Of a DNA stretch of 5,385 nucleotides, positions 1 through 4,971 are shown piece after piece. How positions within the stretch are numbered: position 1 is the stretch's first letter; every line of letters begins with the position of its first letter. The notes beneath the pieces were generated by a model. That model was not told the DNA's origin, did no database searches, and saw only the letters and a program-made list of their open reading frames with translations. The translations under genes and the position numbers were made by a program. The stretch comes from Ruminococcaceae bacterium UBA4871. GTDB taxonomy: Bacteria; Bacillota; Clostridia; Oscillospirales; Acutalibacteraceae. Location of the stretch: NCBI GenBank assembly GCA_002399445.1, contig DHDR01000034.1:1-5385 (forward strand). The letters are read 5' to 3'.

Positions 1-63
1 TCATGTTTACTTTACAATGCCAAATGATTTTATGATTTTTACTGACAAATTTACTAGAAAGGG

Positions 64-477
64 CTATTTCCCCTTTTCTGCCTTAAGCTTCTCCAAGCAG
101 GCACCACACAGACCATGAAAAACGACTTGATGACTGACAACACAAACGCCAAGAATGCGGGAAACCTCTTCATCAGATTCCGGATCCACAAATTCATCAT
201 TGACATCCAGAACAGCGCCGCAGGTATCACAGATAAAATGCGAATGCGGCGTAACATCGGCGTCATACCGTTCCTGTCCGTCTACAACACCGACACTGAT
301 AATCGTGCCGTCTTCTTTAAACCGATTAAGGTTTCTGTAAACAGTGCCTAAACTTAAATCGGGAACAGATGGTTTGAGTTGCTGATAAATCCAGTCGGCT
401 GTCGGATGAGATTTTGTCGAGCGCAATACTTCTAAAATTGCCTCTCTTTTGCGGCTGAAATTTTTCTTTTTTTCCAT
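64..477 (-). CDS. perR: Fur-family transcriptional repressor, PerR-type (peroxide/metal-sensing)
   Basis: A 137-residue winged-helix repressor of the Fur family. PerR members bind Fe or Mn, and peroxide oxidation of the metal-binding histidines releases them from DNA, inducing peroxide defence genes. Seen here: recognition helix region around residues 42-52 (SLGTVYRNLNRF), and the PerR-style regulatory ligand set H24 (HPTAD), D72 (RYD), H78 and H80 (HSH) and D91, matching B. subtilis PerR H37, D85, H91, H93 and D104. Two CxxC pairs (C83/C86 and C124/C127) form the structural zinc site. Length is typical. The ATG at 477 is chosen over the in-frame TTG at 498 because GGAG (488-491) lies 10 nt upstream of the ATG and inside the longer version. 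Fur or Zur function cannot be excluded from sequence, but the aspartates favour PerR. No neighbour in the window is an obvious peroxide-defence gene. The upstream repeats suggest self-repression. Confidence 0.88.
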   Translation of the reverse strand: MEKKKNFSRKREAILEVLRSTKSHPTADWIYQQLKPSVPDLSLGTVYRNLNRFKEDGTIISVGVVDGQERYDADVTPHSHFICDTCGAVLDVNDEFVDPESDEEVSRILGVCVVSHQVVFHGLCGACLEKLKAEKGK

Positions 478-492
478 AATGGTAATGCTCCA

Positions 493-520
493 AATCAAAT
501 CAAGAATGATTATTTTTTTC
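493..520 (-). promoter_or_regulatory. Putative Fur/PerR operator 1 (proximal, downstream of P1)
   Basis: The 20-mer at 493-512 is repeated at 564-583 with only two mismatches. Within it, 503-513 (AGAATGATTAT) matches the core of the B. subtilis Per box (ATAAT-N-ATTAT) at 9 of 10 defined bases, and 502-520 matches the 19-bp E. coli Fur box at about 13 positions by hand alignment. It lies between the P1 -10 element and the perR start codon, so a bound repressor would block early transcription. The AT-rich background inflates such matches. The conserved repeat and its position are the stronger argument. Confidence 0.5.
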
Positions 521-526
521 GCAATT

Positions 527-555
527 ATTGTATCATATACAGAATGTTGTGTAAA
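527..555 (-). promoter_or_regulatory. Sigma-A-type promoter P1 of perR
   Basis: Reading the minus strand, TTTACA (550-555) is followed after exactly 17 bp by TACAAT (527-532). These match the TTGACA and TATAAT consensus at 5 of 6 each. Transcription would start near 520 and give a leader of roughly 40 nt before the perR ATG at 477. The two operator-like repeats lie on either side of this promoter, as expected for a self-repressed gene. Confidence 0.65.
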
Positions 556-563
556 GTCGCAGC

Positions 564-592
564 AATCAAATCAATAATGATAACTATTCTTG
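564..592 (-). promoter_or_regulatory. Putative Fur/PerR operator 2 (distal, between P2 and P1)
   Basis: Second copy of the repeat (564-583, 18 of 20 identical to 493-512). The imperfect dyad CAATAATGAT-A-ACTATTCTTG spans 572-592, and 573-591 matches the 19-bp E. coli Fur box at about 14 positions by hand alignment. It sits just upstream of the P1 -35 element and downstream of the P2 -10 element, so it could serve both promoters. Assignment to PerR rather than another Fur-family protein is inference from the adjacent gene. Confidence 0.5.
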
Positions 593-604
593 TTCCTTAC
601 TCAT

Positions 605-633
605 ACAATACCACAAAGCTTTAAGTTTGTAAA
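605..633 (-). promoter_or_regulatory. Possible second perR promoter P2
   Basis: On the minus strand TTTACA (628-633) is followed after 17 bp by TATTGT (605-610). The -35 is 5 of 6 and identical to that of P1. The -10 is only 4 of 6. It would start transcription near 598, just before operator 2. No other minus-strand gene lies between it and perR, so it would be a second, weaker perR promoter. Confidence 0.3.
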
Positions 634-689
634 GAGGTTTTTGAGATTTTTTTATTTTTTATTTCAAAGTCGGACAGATATAATCGATT

Positions 690-705
690 AAAAAATGCAT
701 TTTTT
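690..705. repeat. 16-bp AT-rich perfect palindrome
   Basis: AAAAAATGCATTTTTT is a perfect palindrome centred on TGCA. It lies just past the terminator hairpin, in the direction of carboxypeptidase transcription. Its T run could help terminate or stabilise the transcript, or it may simply reflect the A/T-rich spacer. No known protein site is recognised. Confidence 0.5.
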
Positions 706-711
706 GATAAA

Positions 712-760
712 ACAAAGCAGATGCCGTCAGAATAACAATATCGAATGACATCTGCTTTGT
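712..760 (-). terminator. Hairpin terminator of the carboxypeptidase gene
   Basis: ACAAAGCAGATG (712-723) and CATCTGCTTTGT (749-760) form a perfect 12-bp stem. A further 3 bp (727-729 with 746-748) can pair after a 3-nt bulge. On the minus-strand transcript the stem is followed by a short U-rich run (TTTGTTTTATC). It begins about 60 nt after the stop codon of the gene at 820-1773 and would separate that gene from perR. The loop is longer than in a textbook terminator, so efficiency is uncertain. Confidence 0.65.
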
Positions 761-819
761 AAGTTAAAGATAAATTTTGCTTTATGAAATGGATGAGCCA
801 CGGCTGCTCTCCGTACGAT

Positions 820-1773
820 TTAAAATGCATTGTAAACTTTGCAGGCATCCCGAATGCTGCACGGTTCTGTACCATATTTTACTTTGGCACCAACAGTGAT
901 AAAGATATACTCTTTCCCCTTCTTTTCTGCCAAACTAGCAAGACACAAGCCGGCTTCATTCGTAAATCCAGTTTTCCCCCCAAGGATTTTTCCGCCTGCA
1001 ACTGACGGATTTTTCAGTTTTCTAAACAGCGTACTCTGAAAAGTGACACCATCAGGGTGCTGACGGGTTGGCATGGATGTAAATACATGAGTAGTAAAAA
1101 TTTTTCGGAATGTCCGGTTTTGCAAAGCATAGCATAACAGCTTTGCAAGATCTTGAACCGTCGAATAATGTTCCCGATTCTGCAGCCCTGTTGCATTGGC
1201 AAAATGCGTATGCTTCATTCCCAGTTGTCTTGCTTTTTGATTCATCAAAGCCGTGAATTTCTGCTCTGAACCAGCAACTTGATCTGCCAGCCCCACACTG
1301 CACTCCGCCCCGCTCGGTAACAATGCTCCATAGAGCAAGTCTTTTACCCGCACAGTTTCTCTGGGGGAAAATCCGGCAAGAGAAGCATCCGCCCGATAAA
1401 GCGGTGGAAAAATAGAAGGATTAAGCGTCACTTTTTCATTCAAATCCGGTAAATTTTCAATTGCGACAATTGCTGTCATCATTTTTGTCAAAGATGCCGG
1501 ATAAATTTTGGCATCACTGTTTTTCTGCAGCAAAATGGTGTGGTTGGCGGGGTCAATTAAAATAGCATGCGGACTGGAAAGTCCGGTTGTGTGGACTTGT
1601 CTGCTGACTTTTGCGATTTTAAAAGCAACTGGATGAGTCCGCAGAGAAGCATATGTGCTGGACACTTTTTGCAGAATCCAATGTCTTCCCTGCGGATTAC
1701 AGCCAAAAATGACAGCTGCAATCAAGAAAACAAGAATCCAGCGTGGGAACTTTTTTGCTTTCTGTTTATACAT
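820..1773 (-). CDS. D-alanyl-D-alanine carboxypeptidase (peptidase S11, DacF/PBP5-like), N-terminally anchored
   Basis: A 317-residue penicillin-binding carboxypeptidase expected to remove the terminal D-Ala from peptidoglycan stem peptides outside the membrane. A basic N-terminus precedes one hydrophobic segment (about residues 11-25) that acts as signal or membrane anchor. C25 follows IFG, but the lipobox is poor because of F at -2. The S11 active site shows S94-x-x-K97 (PASLTK) with the nucleophile serine and general-base lysine, and K267-T-G (GGKTGFT). The middle motif, usually SxN (SGND), reads S154-G-A, so the asparagine is missing. The protein stops right after the catalytic domain and lacks the PBP5 C-terminal domain and amphipathic anchor of many relatives. 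The ATG at 1773 is chosen because AAGGAG (1785-1790) precedes it; the open frame runs upstream to 1932 without a better site. Divergent from sigK. A sporulation role like that of DacF or DacB is possible but unproven. Confidence 0.88.
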   Translation of the reverse strand: MYKQKAKKFPRWILVFLIAAVIFGCNPQGRHWILQKVSSTYASLRTHPVAFKIAKVSRQVHTTGLSSPHAILIDPANHTILLQKNSDAKIYPASLTKMMTAIVAIENLPDLNEKVTLNPSIFPPLYRADASLAGFSPRETVRVKDLLYGALLPSGAECSVGLADQVAGSEQKFTALMNQKARQLGMKHTHFANATGLQNREHYSTVQDLAKLLCYALQNRTFRKIFTTHVFTSMPTRQHPDGVTFQSTLFRKLKNPSVAGGKILGGKTGFTNEAGLCLASLAEKKGKEYIFITVGAKVKYGTEPCSIRDACKVYNAF

Positions 1774-1784
1774 CGAAACATACA

Positions 1785-1790
1785 CTCCTT
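1785..1790 (-). promoter_or_regulatory. Ribosome binding site deciding the carboxypeptidase start
   Basis: AAGGAG on the minus strand, 11 nt before the ATG at 1773. The spacing is slightly long. An in-frame GTG at 1785 overlaps the site itself and cannot use it, and the ATG at 1827 has no comparable site. The ATG start puts the hydrophobic segment right at the N-terminus, as expected for an exported protein. Confidence 0.65.
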
Positions 1791-1913
1791 GTCCAACAAA
1801 AACTCGCTGCTGCCAGTTTATGCTCATTTTTTCACTGCATAAGAAAACACACAACTTGATTTTTACGATACATGTTCTTTTCTGTCTTTTATCAGAAAAA
1901 CCGCTTGATTGTA

Positions 1914-1943
1914 TATTAGCACATATTCCCATTGAAGGTATGC
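1914..1943 (-). promoter_or_regulatory. Candidate promoter of the carboxypeptidase gene (forespore-like or extended -10)
   Basis: On the minus strand, GCATA (1939-1943) is followed after 18 bp by GCTAATA (1914-1920). This fits the SigF/SigG pattern GHATR-N18-CATWHTA at 5 of 5 and 5 of 7 positions. The same bases also read as an extended sigma-A -10 (TGCTAATAT, 1913-1921) without a good -35. Either would give a leader of about 130 nt. I cannot choose between them from sequence, and the true promoter could lie elsewhere in 1774-2041. Confidence 0.25.
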
Positions 1944-1980
1944 AAATTTCATAAGAATTTGTTTAGTTTTGATTGGACTT

Positions 1981-1999
1981 GCAACAGACTTCCTGTTGC
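1981..1999. repeat. Perfect 7-bp inverted repeat overlapping the sigK promoter
   Basis: GCAACAG-ACTTC-CTGTTGC: two perfect 7-bp arms around a 5-nt centre. It covers the -35 zone and spacer of the sigK promoter, just upstream of the -10 at 2003. It lies upstream of the expected start site, so it is not a transcript hairpin for sigK. A protein-binding operator is the simplest reading. It is not a clear SpoIIID site: the best match to WWRRACARNY I found here is about 8 of 10. Confidence 0.6.
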
Positions 2000-2011
2000 C
2001 TGCATACAATA
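1983..2011 (+). promoter_or_regulatory. sigK promoter, mother-cell (SigK/SigE) type
   Basis: CATACAATA (2003-2011) matches the SigK -10 consensus CATAnnnTA, and its first eight bases match the SigE -10 (CATACAnT). AACA (1983-1986) fits the SigK -35 (mACm) with a 16-bp spacer. No SigE-like -35 (ATATTT-type) is visible at the right distance, and the sigma-A reading would need a 20-bp spacer. Transcription would start near 2017, followed by the ribosome binding site at 2029 and the TTG at 2042. In B. subtilis sigK is first transcribed by SigE with SpoIIID and then by SigK itself. The same loop is inferred here. Confidence 0.6.
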
Positions 2012-2024
2012 TTATCATGATGGG

Positions 2025-2044
2025 AAAAGGGGGAATGTGCTTTG
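2025..2044 (+). promoter_or_regulatory. Strong ribosome binding site with TTG start for sigK
   Basis: AAAAGGGGG ends at 2033, with 8 nt before the TTG at 2042. A second TTG follows at 2045. There is no in-frame ATG until well inside the sigma-70 domains, and the ATG at 2035 is out of frame. A TTG start is therefore required to include the conserved N-terminal pro-sequence and region 2. The strong site may compensate for the weak start codon. Confidence 0.7.
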
Positions 2045-2725
2045 TTGGAATCACTTCTTTCTGGGTTATTTTCCGGTCTGCTGTTTTTCATTCTTCATGT
2101 AACAGGCTCCGGCTCCTTTCCACGGGCGCTGACAGCAGCACAGGAACATGATTGCCTGGAACGATTTGCAAAAGGGGACTTAGAAGCGCGTGATACGCTG
2201 ATTGCACATAATCTGCGTTTAGTTGCGCATATCATTAAAAAATATTGTTCCTGCAACACAAATCAGGAGGATCTGATCTCTATCGGGACAATTGGTCTCA
2301 TTAAAGCCGTGAATACATTTGACACAAGCAAGGGCATCCGCCTTTCCAGCTATGCGGCCAGATGCATTGAAAATGAAATTTTAATGTATTTCCGCAGCAC
2401 AAAAAAATCCGCACAGGATATTTCGATGAATCAGCCAATTGACAGCGATAAAGACGGCAGTGCCCTGACGCTGATGGATGTTCTGGCTACTGATGACAAT
2501 ATTTTTGATGATTTGGACCGAAAAATAAAGTGTGAACAACTTTATAAATTTCTAAAAGAACTTTCCCCAAGGGAACAGACAATTCTGAGATTGCGCTATG
2601 GACTGGACGGCGATGATCCGCAGACGCAGCGGGAAGTAGCAGAAAAGCTTGGAATTTCCCGCAGCTATGTTTCACGGATTGAAAAAAGGGCACTGGAAAC
2701 CCTGCATAAAAAATTTGAACAGTAA
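2042..2725 (+). CDS. sigK: RNA polymerase sporulation sigma factor SigK (pro-SigK)
   Basis: A 227-residue sigma-70 family protein, most like SigK, the late mother-cell factor that drives spore coat and cortex genes. Residues 4-20 are a hydrophobic stretch (LLSGLFSGLLFFILH), followed by SFPRALT. This aligns with the B. subtilis SigK pro-sequence and NAFPQPLS, implying membrane-tethered pro-SigK cleaved near residue 19-20 by a SpoIVFB-type protease. Region 2 includes HNLRLVAHIIKK (56-67), EDLISIGTIGLIKAV (76-90) and the -10-binding SSYAARCIENEILMYFR (102-118). Region 4 includes LSPREQTILRLRYGL (174-188) and the -35-binding helix-turn-helix TQREVAEKLGISRSYVSRIE (195-214). The gene is continuous, with no skin-type insertion. 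SigE is the nearest alternative, but SigE has a longer, different pro-sequence, and the RSYVSRIEKRAL ending favours SigK. No clear terminator follows, so read-through toward pepT is possible. Confidence 0.9.
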   Translation: MLESLLSGLFSGLLFFILHVTGSGSFPRALTAAQEHDCLERFAKGDLEARDTLIAHNLRLVAHIIKKYCSCNTNQEDLISIGTIGLIKAVNTFDTSKGIRLSSYAARCIENEILMYFRSTKKSAQDISMNQPIDSDKDGSALTLMDVLATDDNIFDDLDRKIKCEQLYKFLKELSPREQTILRLRYGLDGDDPQTQREVAEKLGISRSYVSRIEKRALETLHKKFEQ

Positions 2726-2812
2726 AAAATAGAATCTAATTACATAAGCGAACGATCCCACCTAGCTTTGGATGGTTATAAAAATGCAAATGGAGGCGAA
2801 TCTGCCACTTTC

Positions 2813-2841
2813 TTGCGTCTAAAAAAGGAACAGCGTATACT
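2813..2841 (+). promoter_or_regulatory. Candidate sigma-A promoter of pepT
   Basis: TTGCGT (2813-2818) is followed after 17 bp by TATACT (2836-2841). The -10 matches 5 of 6, the -35 only the conserved TTG. It would give a start near 2848 and a leader of about 40 nt ending in the pepT ribosome binding site. The 162 bp between sigK and pepT hold no other clear signal and no convincing terminator. Confidence 0.4.
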
Positions 2842-2873
2842 GGTAGGGTATTCTATTGCACAAATGTGTATAA

Positions 2874-2882
2874 AAGGAAGGA
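2874..2882 (+). promoter_or_regulatory. Ribosome binding site deciding the pepT start
   Basis: AAGGAAGGA lies 5 nt before the ATG at 2888. The open frame extends upstream to a TTG at 2768, but the extra 40 residues do not resemble the family and their starts lack a good site. The ATG at 2888 gives the family's usual length. Confidence 0.75.
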
Positions 2883-2887
2883 TAAAA

Positions 2888-4117
2888 ATGGAAGCATCCG
2901 AACGTCTTTTAAAGTATATCAAAATATTTACCACTTCTGACGAATCATCAGAAACAAGCCCCTCCGCTGCACGGGAACTGGACCTTGCCAGCCTGCTGGT
3001 AGAAGAAATGCGTCAAATTGGTATTCAAAATGTCCGCTTAAGCAGCACCGGATATGTTTATGGCGAAATTCCAGCAACAGCAGCCTGTGAAAATGTACCG
3101 GCAATTGGATTTATCTCCCACATGGATACCGCACCAGATTTTAATGGCAAAGGCGTGAATCCTCAAATTCATCCGCACTACGACGGAAACGAAATTTCCC
3201 TCGGCAGGAGCGGACGTACCCTCTCCCCCCGTGTCTTTCCGGATTTAAAGCAGCTAAAAGGAAAGACCTTGATTACCACCGACGGCACTACCTTATTGGG
3301 TGCAGATGACAAAGCCGGTATTGCGGAAATCCTGACAGCCTGTGAAACAGTCCTGCAGAAAAAGATTCCACATGGGAAAATCTGCATTGGATTTACACCT
3401 GATGAAGAAATCGGAAGAGGTTCAGAGCATTTTGATGTGAAAGGCTTTGGTGCCGATTTTGCTTATACAGTTGACGGTGGCGAGACAAATGAAATCAGCT
3501 ACGAAAATTTTAATGCCGCAGGAGCAAAACTGACCATACATGGTTTTAATGTTCACCCAGGCGACGCCAAAAATGCCATGAAAAATGCTTCCCTGATTGC
3601 AATGGAAGCAAATGCAATGCTGCCCGCTGCCGAAACACCAGCTCATACAGAAGGCCGAGAAGGATTCTTTCATCTTTGCACAATGGACGGAAACGTTGAA
3701 AAGGCACATCTCGAATATATCATCCGTGACCACTCGAAAGAGCACTTTGCCATTCGCAAAACCATGCTCCGCAAAATTGTAAAGTTGTTAAATGAAAAAT
3801 ATGGAAGCGGTACGGCTGAACTGGAAATAACAGATCAGTATGAAAATATGTACGAATATGTAAAGCCTTACCCTCAACTCATTGAAAATGTTCGGGAAGT
3901 CATGCATGCACTCGGTATTATCCCAAACGAAATGCCCATTCGTGGCGGCACAGATGGTGCAAAGCTCAGCACATGCGGCCTTCCATGTCCGAATCTCGGT
4001 ACAGGCGGTCATGCTTTCCACGGCCCATATGAGCACATCGCGGCAGAAGATATGGACACCTGCACGGATATTATTGTGGGAATCATTCGCCGTTTTGCAG
4101 AAATTTCAAAAAATTAG
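2888..4117 (+). CDS. pepT: Peptidase T (tripeptide aminopeptidase, M20B)
   Basis: A cytoplasmic dinuclear-zinc exopeptidase that removes the N-terminal residue from tripeptides, finishing peptide breakdown for amino acid supply. The 409-residue length is that of the family. Metal ligands as in Salmonella/E. coli PepT are all present: H78 (SHMDTAPD), bridging D140 (GADDKAG), E173/E174 (TPDEEIGRG, with the general-base glutamate), D196 (TVDGGE) and H378 (GGHAFHGPYE). D80 near the first histidine is also kept. The dimerisation insert follows, around residues 207-320 (FNAAGAKLTIHGFNVHPGDAKNAM). RGGTDGAKLS (352-361) is the typical C-terminal substrate-binding segment. It stands alone between sigK and a convergent terminator, with its own candidate promoter. 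Nothing appears damaged or missing. Confidence 0.96.
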   Translation: MEASERLLKYIKIFTTSDESSETSPSAARELDLASLLVEEMRQIGIQNVRLSSTGYVYGEIPATAACENVPAIGFISHMDTAPDFNGKGVNPQIHPHYDGNEISLGRSGRTLSPRVFPDLKQLKGKTLITTDGTTLLGADDKAGIAEILTACETVLQKKIPHGKICIGFTPDEEIGRGSEHFDVKGFGADFAYTVDGGETNEISYENFNAAGAKLTIHGFNVHPGDAKNAMKNASLIAMEANAMLPAAETPAHTEGREGFFHLCTMDGNVEKAHLEYIIRDHSKEHFAIRKTMLRKIVKLLNEKYGSGTAELEITDQYENMYEYVKPYPQLIENVREVMHALGIIPNEMPIRGGTDGAKLSTCGLPCPNLGTGGHAFHGPYEHIAAEDMDTCTDIIVGIIRRFAEISKN

Positions 4118-4126
4118 GATTCAAAA

Positions 4127-4171
4127 AACAAAAGCAGGACCGGATATGCGGATTCCGGTCCTGCTTTTGTT
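4127..4171. terminator. Bidirectional terminator between pepT and gatD
   Basis: AACAAAAGCAGGACCGG (4127-4143) and its exact complement (4155-4171) form a 17-bp stem, extended by one A-T pair (4144/4154), with a 9-nt loop. It lies 9 nt after the pepT stop and 25 nt after the gatD stop. The A run at 4123-4128 gives a U tract for the minus-strand transcript. For the plus strand, the 3' arm itself ends in TTTTGTT. It serves both converging genes. Confidence 0.9.
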
Positions 4172-4196
4172 GAAAATTCTTTTATGTACTTTATTC

Positions 4197-4964
4197 TCAG
4201 CTTCTGCCTCGGGCATTGACTTCCATTTTATTGACTGCAGTGGCTTTCAGACGCTCCTGCATAACAAGATTGGCATTATTTTCGACAGTATCGTCCAGTT
4301 CAGGAAAGTCAAAATCATTTCCATATTTGCGGGTCAGCGCTGTTTTCAGCAGATAATCACAAACCTGCGGGTTTTTAGGAAGCAGCGGGCCATGCAGATA
4401 CGTGCCAATTGCATTTTTATAGTGGACACCCTCGTGGCCGTCTTTTCCATTGTTGCCATAACCACCGGCAGAAACGACTTTACCAAGCGGTTCACAGTCG
4501 CCAAGGTAAGTACGGCCGCCATGGTTCTCATAACCGACAATCGGCATGGAACAAATATCGCTCTGAATCATGACGTTCCCAATTAAGCGGCCCTCTCCCC
4601 GTTCAGTTTTTAAATCAATGACGCCGACCCCTTCTACCAGTTCATCGCCCAGCAAATAATTATGCCCCAGCAGCTGATAGCCGCCACAAACTGCCAGCAA
4701 AACACCGCCGGCTTCCACATAGTCATGCAGCTGCTGTTTCACAGCCAGCAATTCACCGCACACAATTTTTTGTTCGCGGTCAGTGCCGCCGCCGATAAAA
4801 ACAATGTCCGTATCTGAAAACTGCACAGAGTTCCCCAAATGGACCTGCTGCACCTGCACATCAATCCCACGCCATTCACAGCGTTTCCGCATACAGATAA
4901 TATTGCCGCCGTCGCCATATAAATTCAGCAGCTCCGGAAAAAGATGGGAAATTCGAATTTCCAT
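4197..4964 (-). CDS. gatD: Lipid II isoglutaminyl synthase, glutamine amidotransferase subunit GatD
   Basis: A 255-residue class I (triad) glutamine amidotransferase of the CobB/CobQ-like group. It hydrolyses glutamine and passes ammonia to MurT, which amidates the alpha-carboxyl of D-Glu in lipid II to D-isoglutamine on the inner face of the membrane. Seen here: N-terminal LFPELLNLYGDGGNI (8-22), the IGGGTDREQ segment (57-65), the nucleophile elbow LAVCGGYQLLG (90-100) with C93, YENHGGRTYLG (145-155), and the catalytic histidine H191 in TYLHGPLLPKNP (188-199). C93 and H191 correspond to S. aureus GatD C94 and H189. The length is close to S. aureus GatD. The ATG at 4964 is preceded by AGGAG (4975-4979) inside the end of murT. 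It forms an operon with murT (7-nt gap). CobQ-type cobyric acid synthase is excluded by size and by the murT partner. Confidence 0.93.
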   Translation of the reverse strand: MEIRISHLFPELLNLYGDGGNIICMRKRCEWRGIDVQVQQVHLGNSVQFSDTDIVFIGGGTDREQKIVCGELLAVKQQLHDYVEAGGVLLAVCGGYQLLGHNYLLGDELVEGVGVIDLKTERGEGRLIGNVMIQSDICSMPIVGYENHGGRTYLGDCEPLGKVVSAGGYGNNGKDGHEGVHYKNAIGTYLHGPLLPKNPQVCDYLLKTALTRKYGNDFDFPELDDTVENNANLVMQERLKATAVNKMEVNARGRS

Positions 4965-4971
4965 AATCTGA

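Larger units (their letters stand above)
478..819. other. Intergenic region between perR and the carboxypeptidase gene
   Basis: No convincing coding sequence here on either strand. The short open frames lack ribosome binding sites and recognisable protein sequence. The perR-proximal half (478-633) carries the two promoters and two operator-like repeats. The stretch 634-711 is very AT-rich, with T and A runs and one 16-bp palindrome. The segment 712-760 is the terminator hairpin of the upstream minus-strand gene, and 761-819 is that gene's short 3' untranslated region. Confidence 0.7.

Noticed and set aside
56..81. Hairpin at the perR stop codon as a terminator
   Set aside because: AAAGGG/CCCTTT gives only about 6 bp, lies in the coding end and has no T run after it.
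478..498. Longer perR start (TTG at 498)
   Set aside because: The TTG lies upstream of the GGAG site that serves the ATG at 477, and the extra seven residues are not family-like.
621..875. Minus-strand open frame of 84 codons after the carboxypeptidase
   Set aside because: It overlaps the carboxypeptidase end and runs through the terminator hairpin, and has no ribosome binding site or recognisable sequence.
1774..1932. N-terminal extension of the carboxypeptidase frame up to 1932
   Set aside because: It would bury the signal/anchor segment 53 residues inside the protein, and its starts lack a ribosome binding site. The ATG at 1773 has AAGGAG.
2747..2775. Hairpin between sigK and pepT as a sigK terminator
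   Set aside because: Only short interrupted pairings (ATCC/GGAT) are possible and no T tract follows.
2768..2887. 40-residue N-terminal extension of PepT from a TTG
   Set aside because: PepT is normally 408-409 residues, exactly what the ATG at 2888 gives, and that ATG has the good ribosome binding site.
3882..4586. Plus-strand open frame of 234 codons across the pepT end and gatD
   Set aside because: It overlaps two well-recognised genes and the terminator and its translation resembles no protein family. It is a shadow frame.
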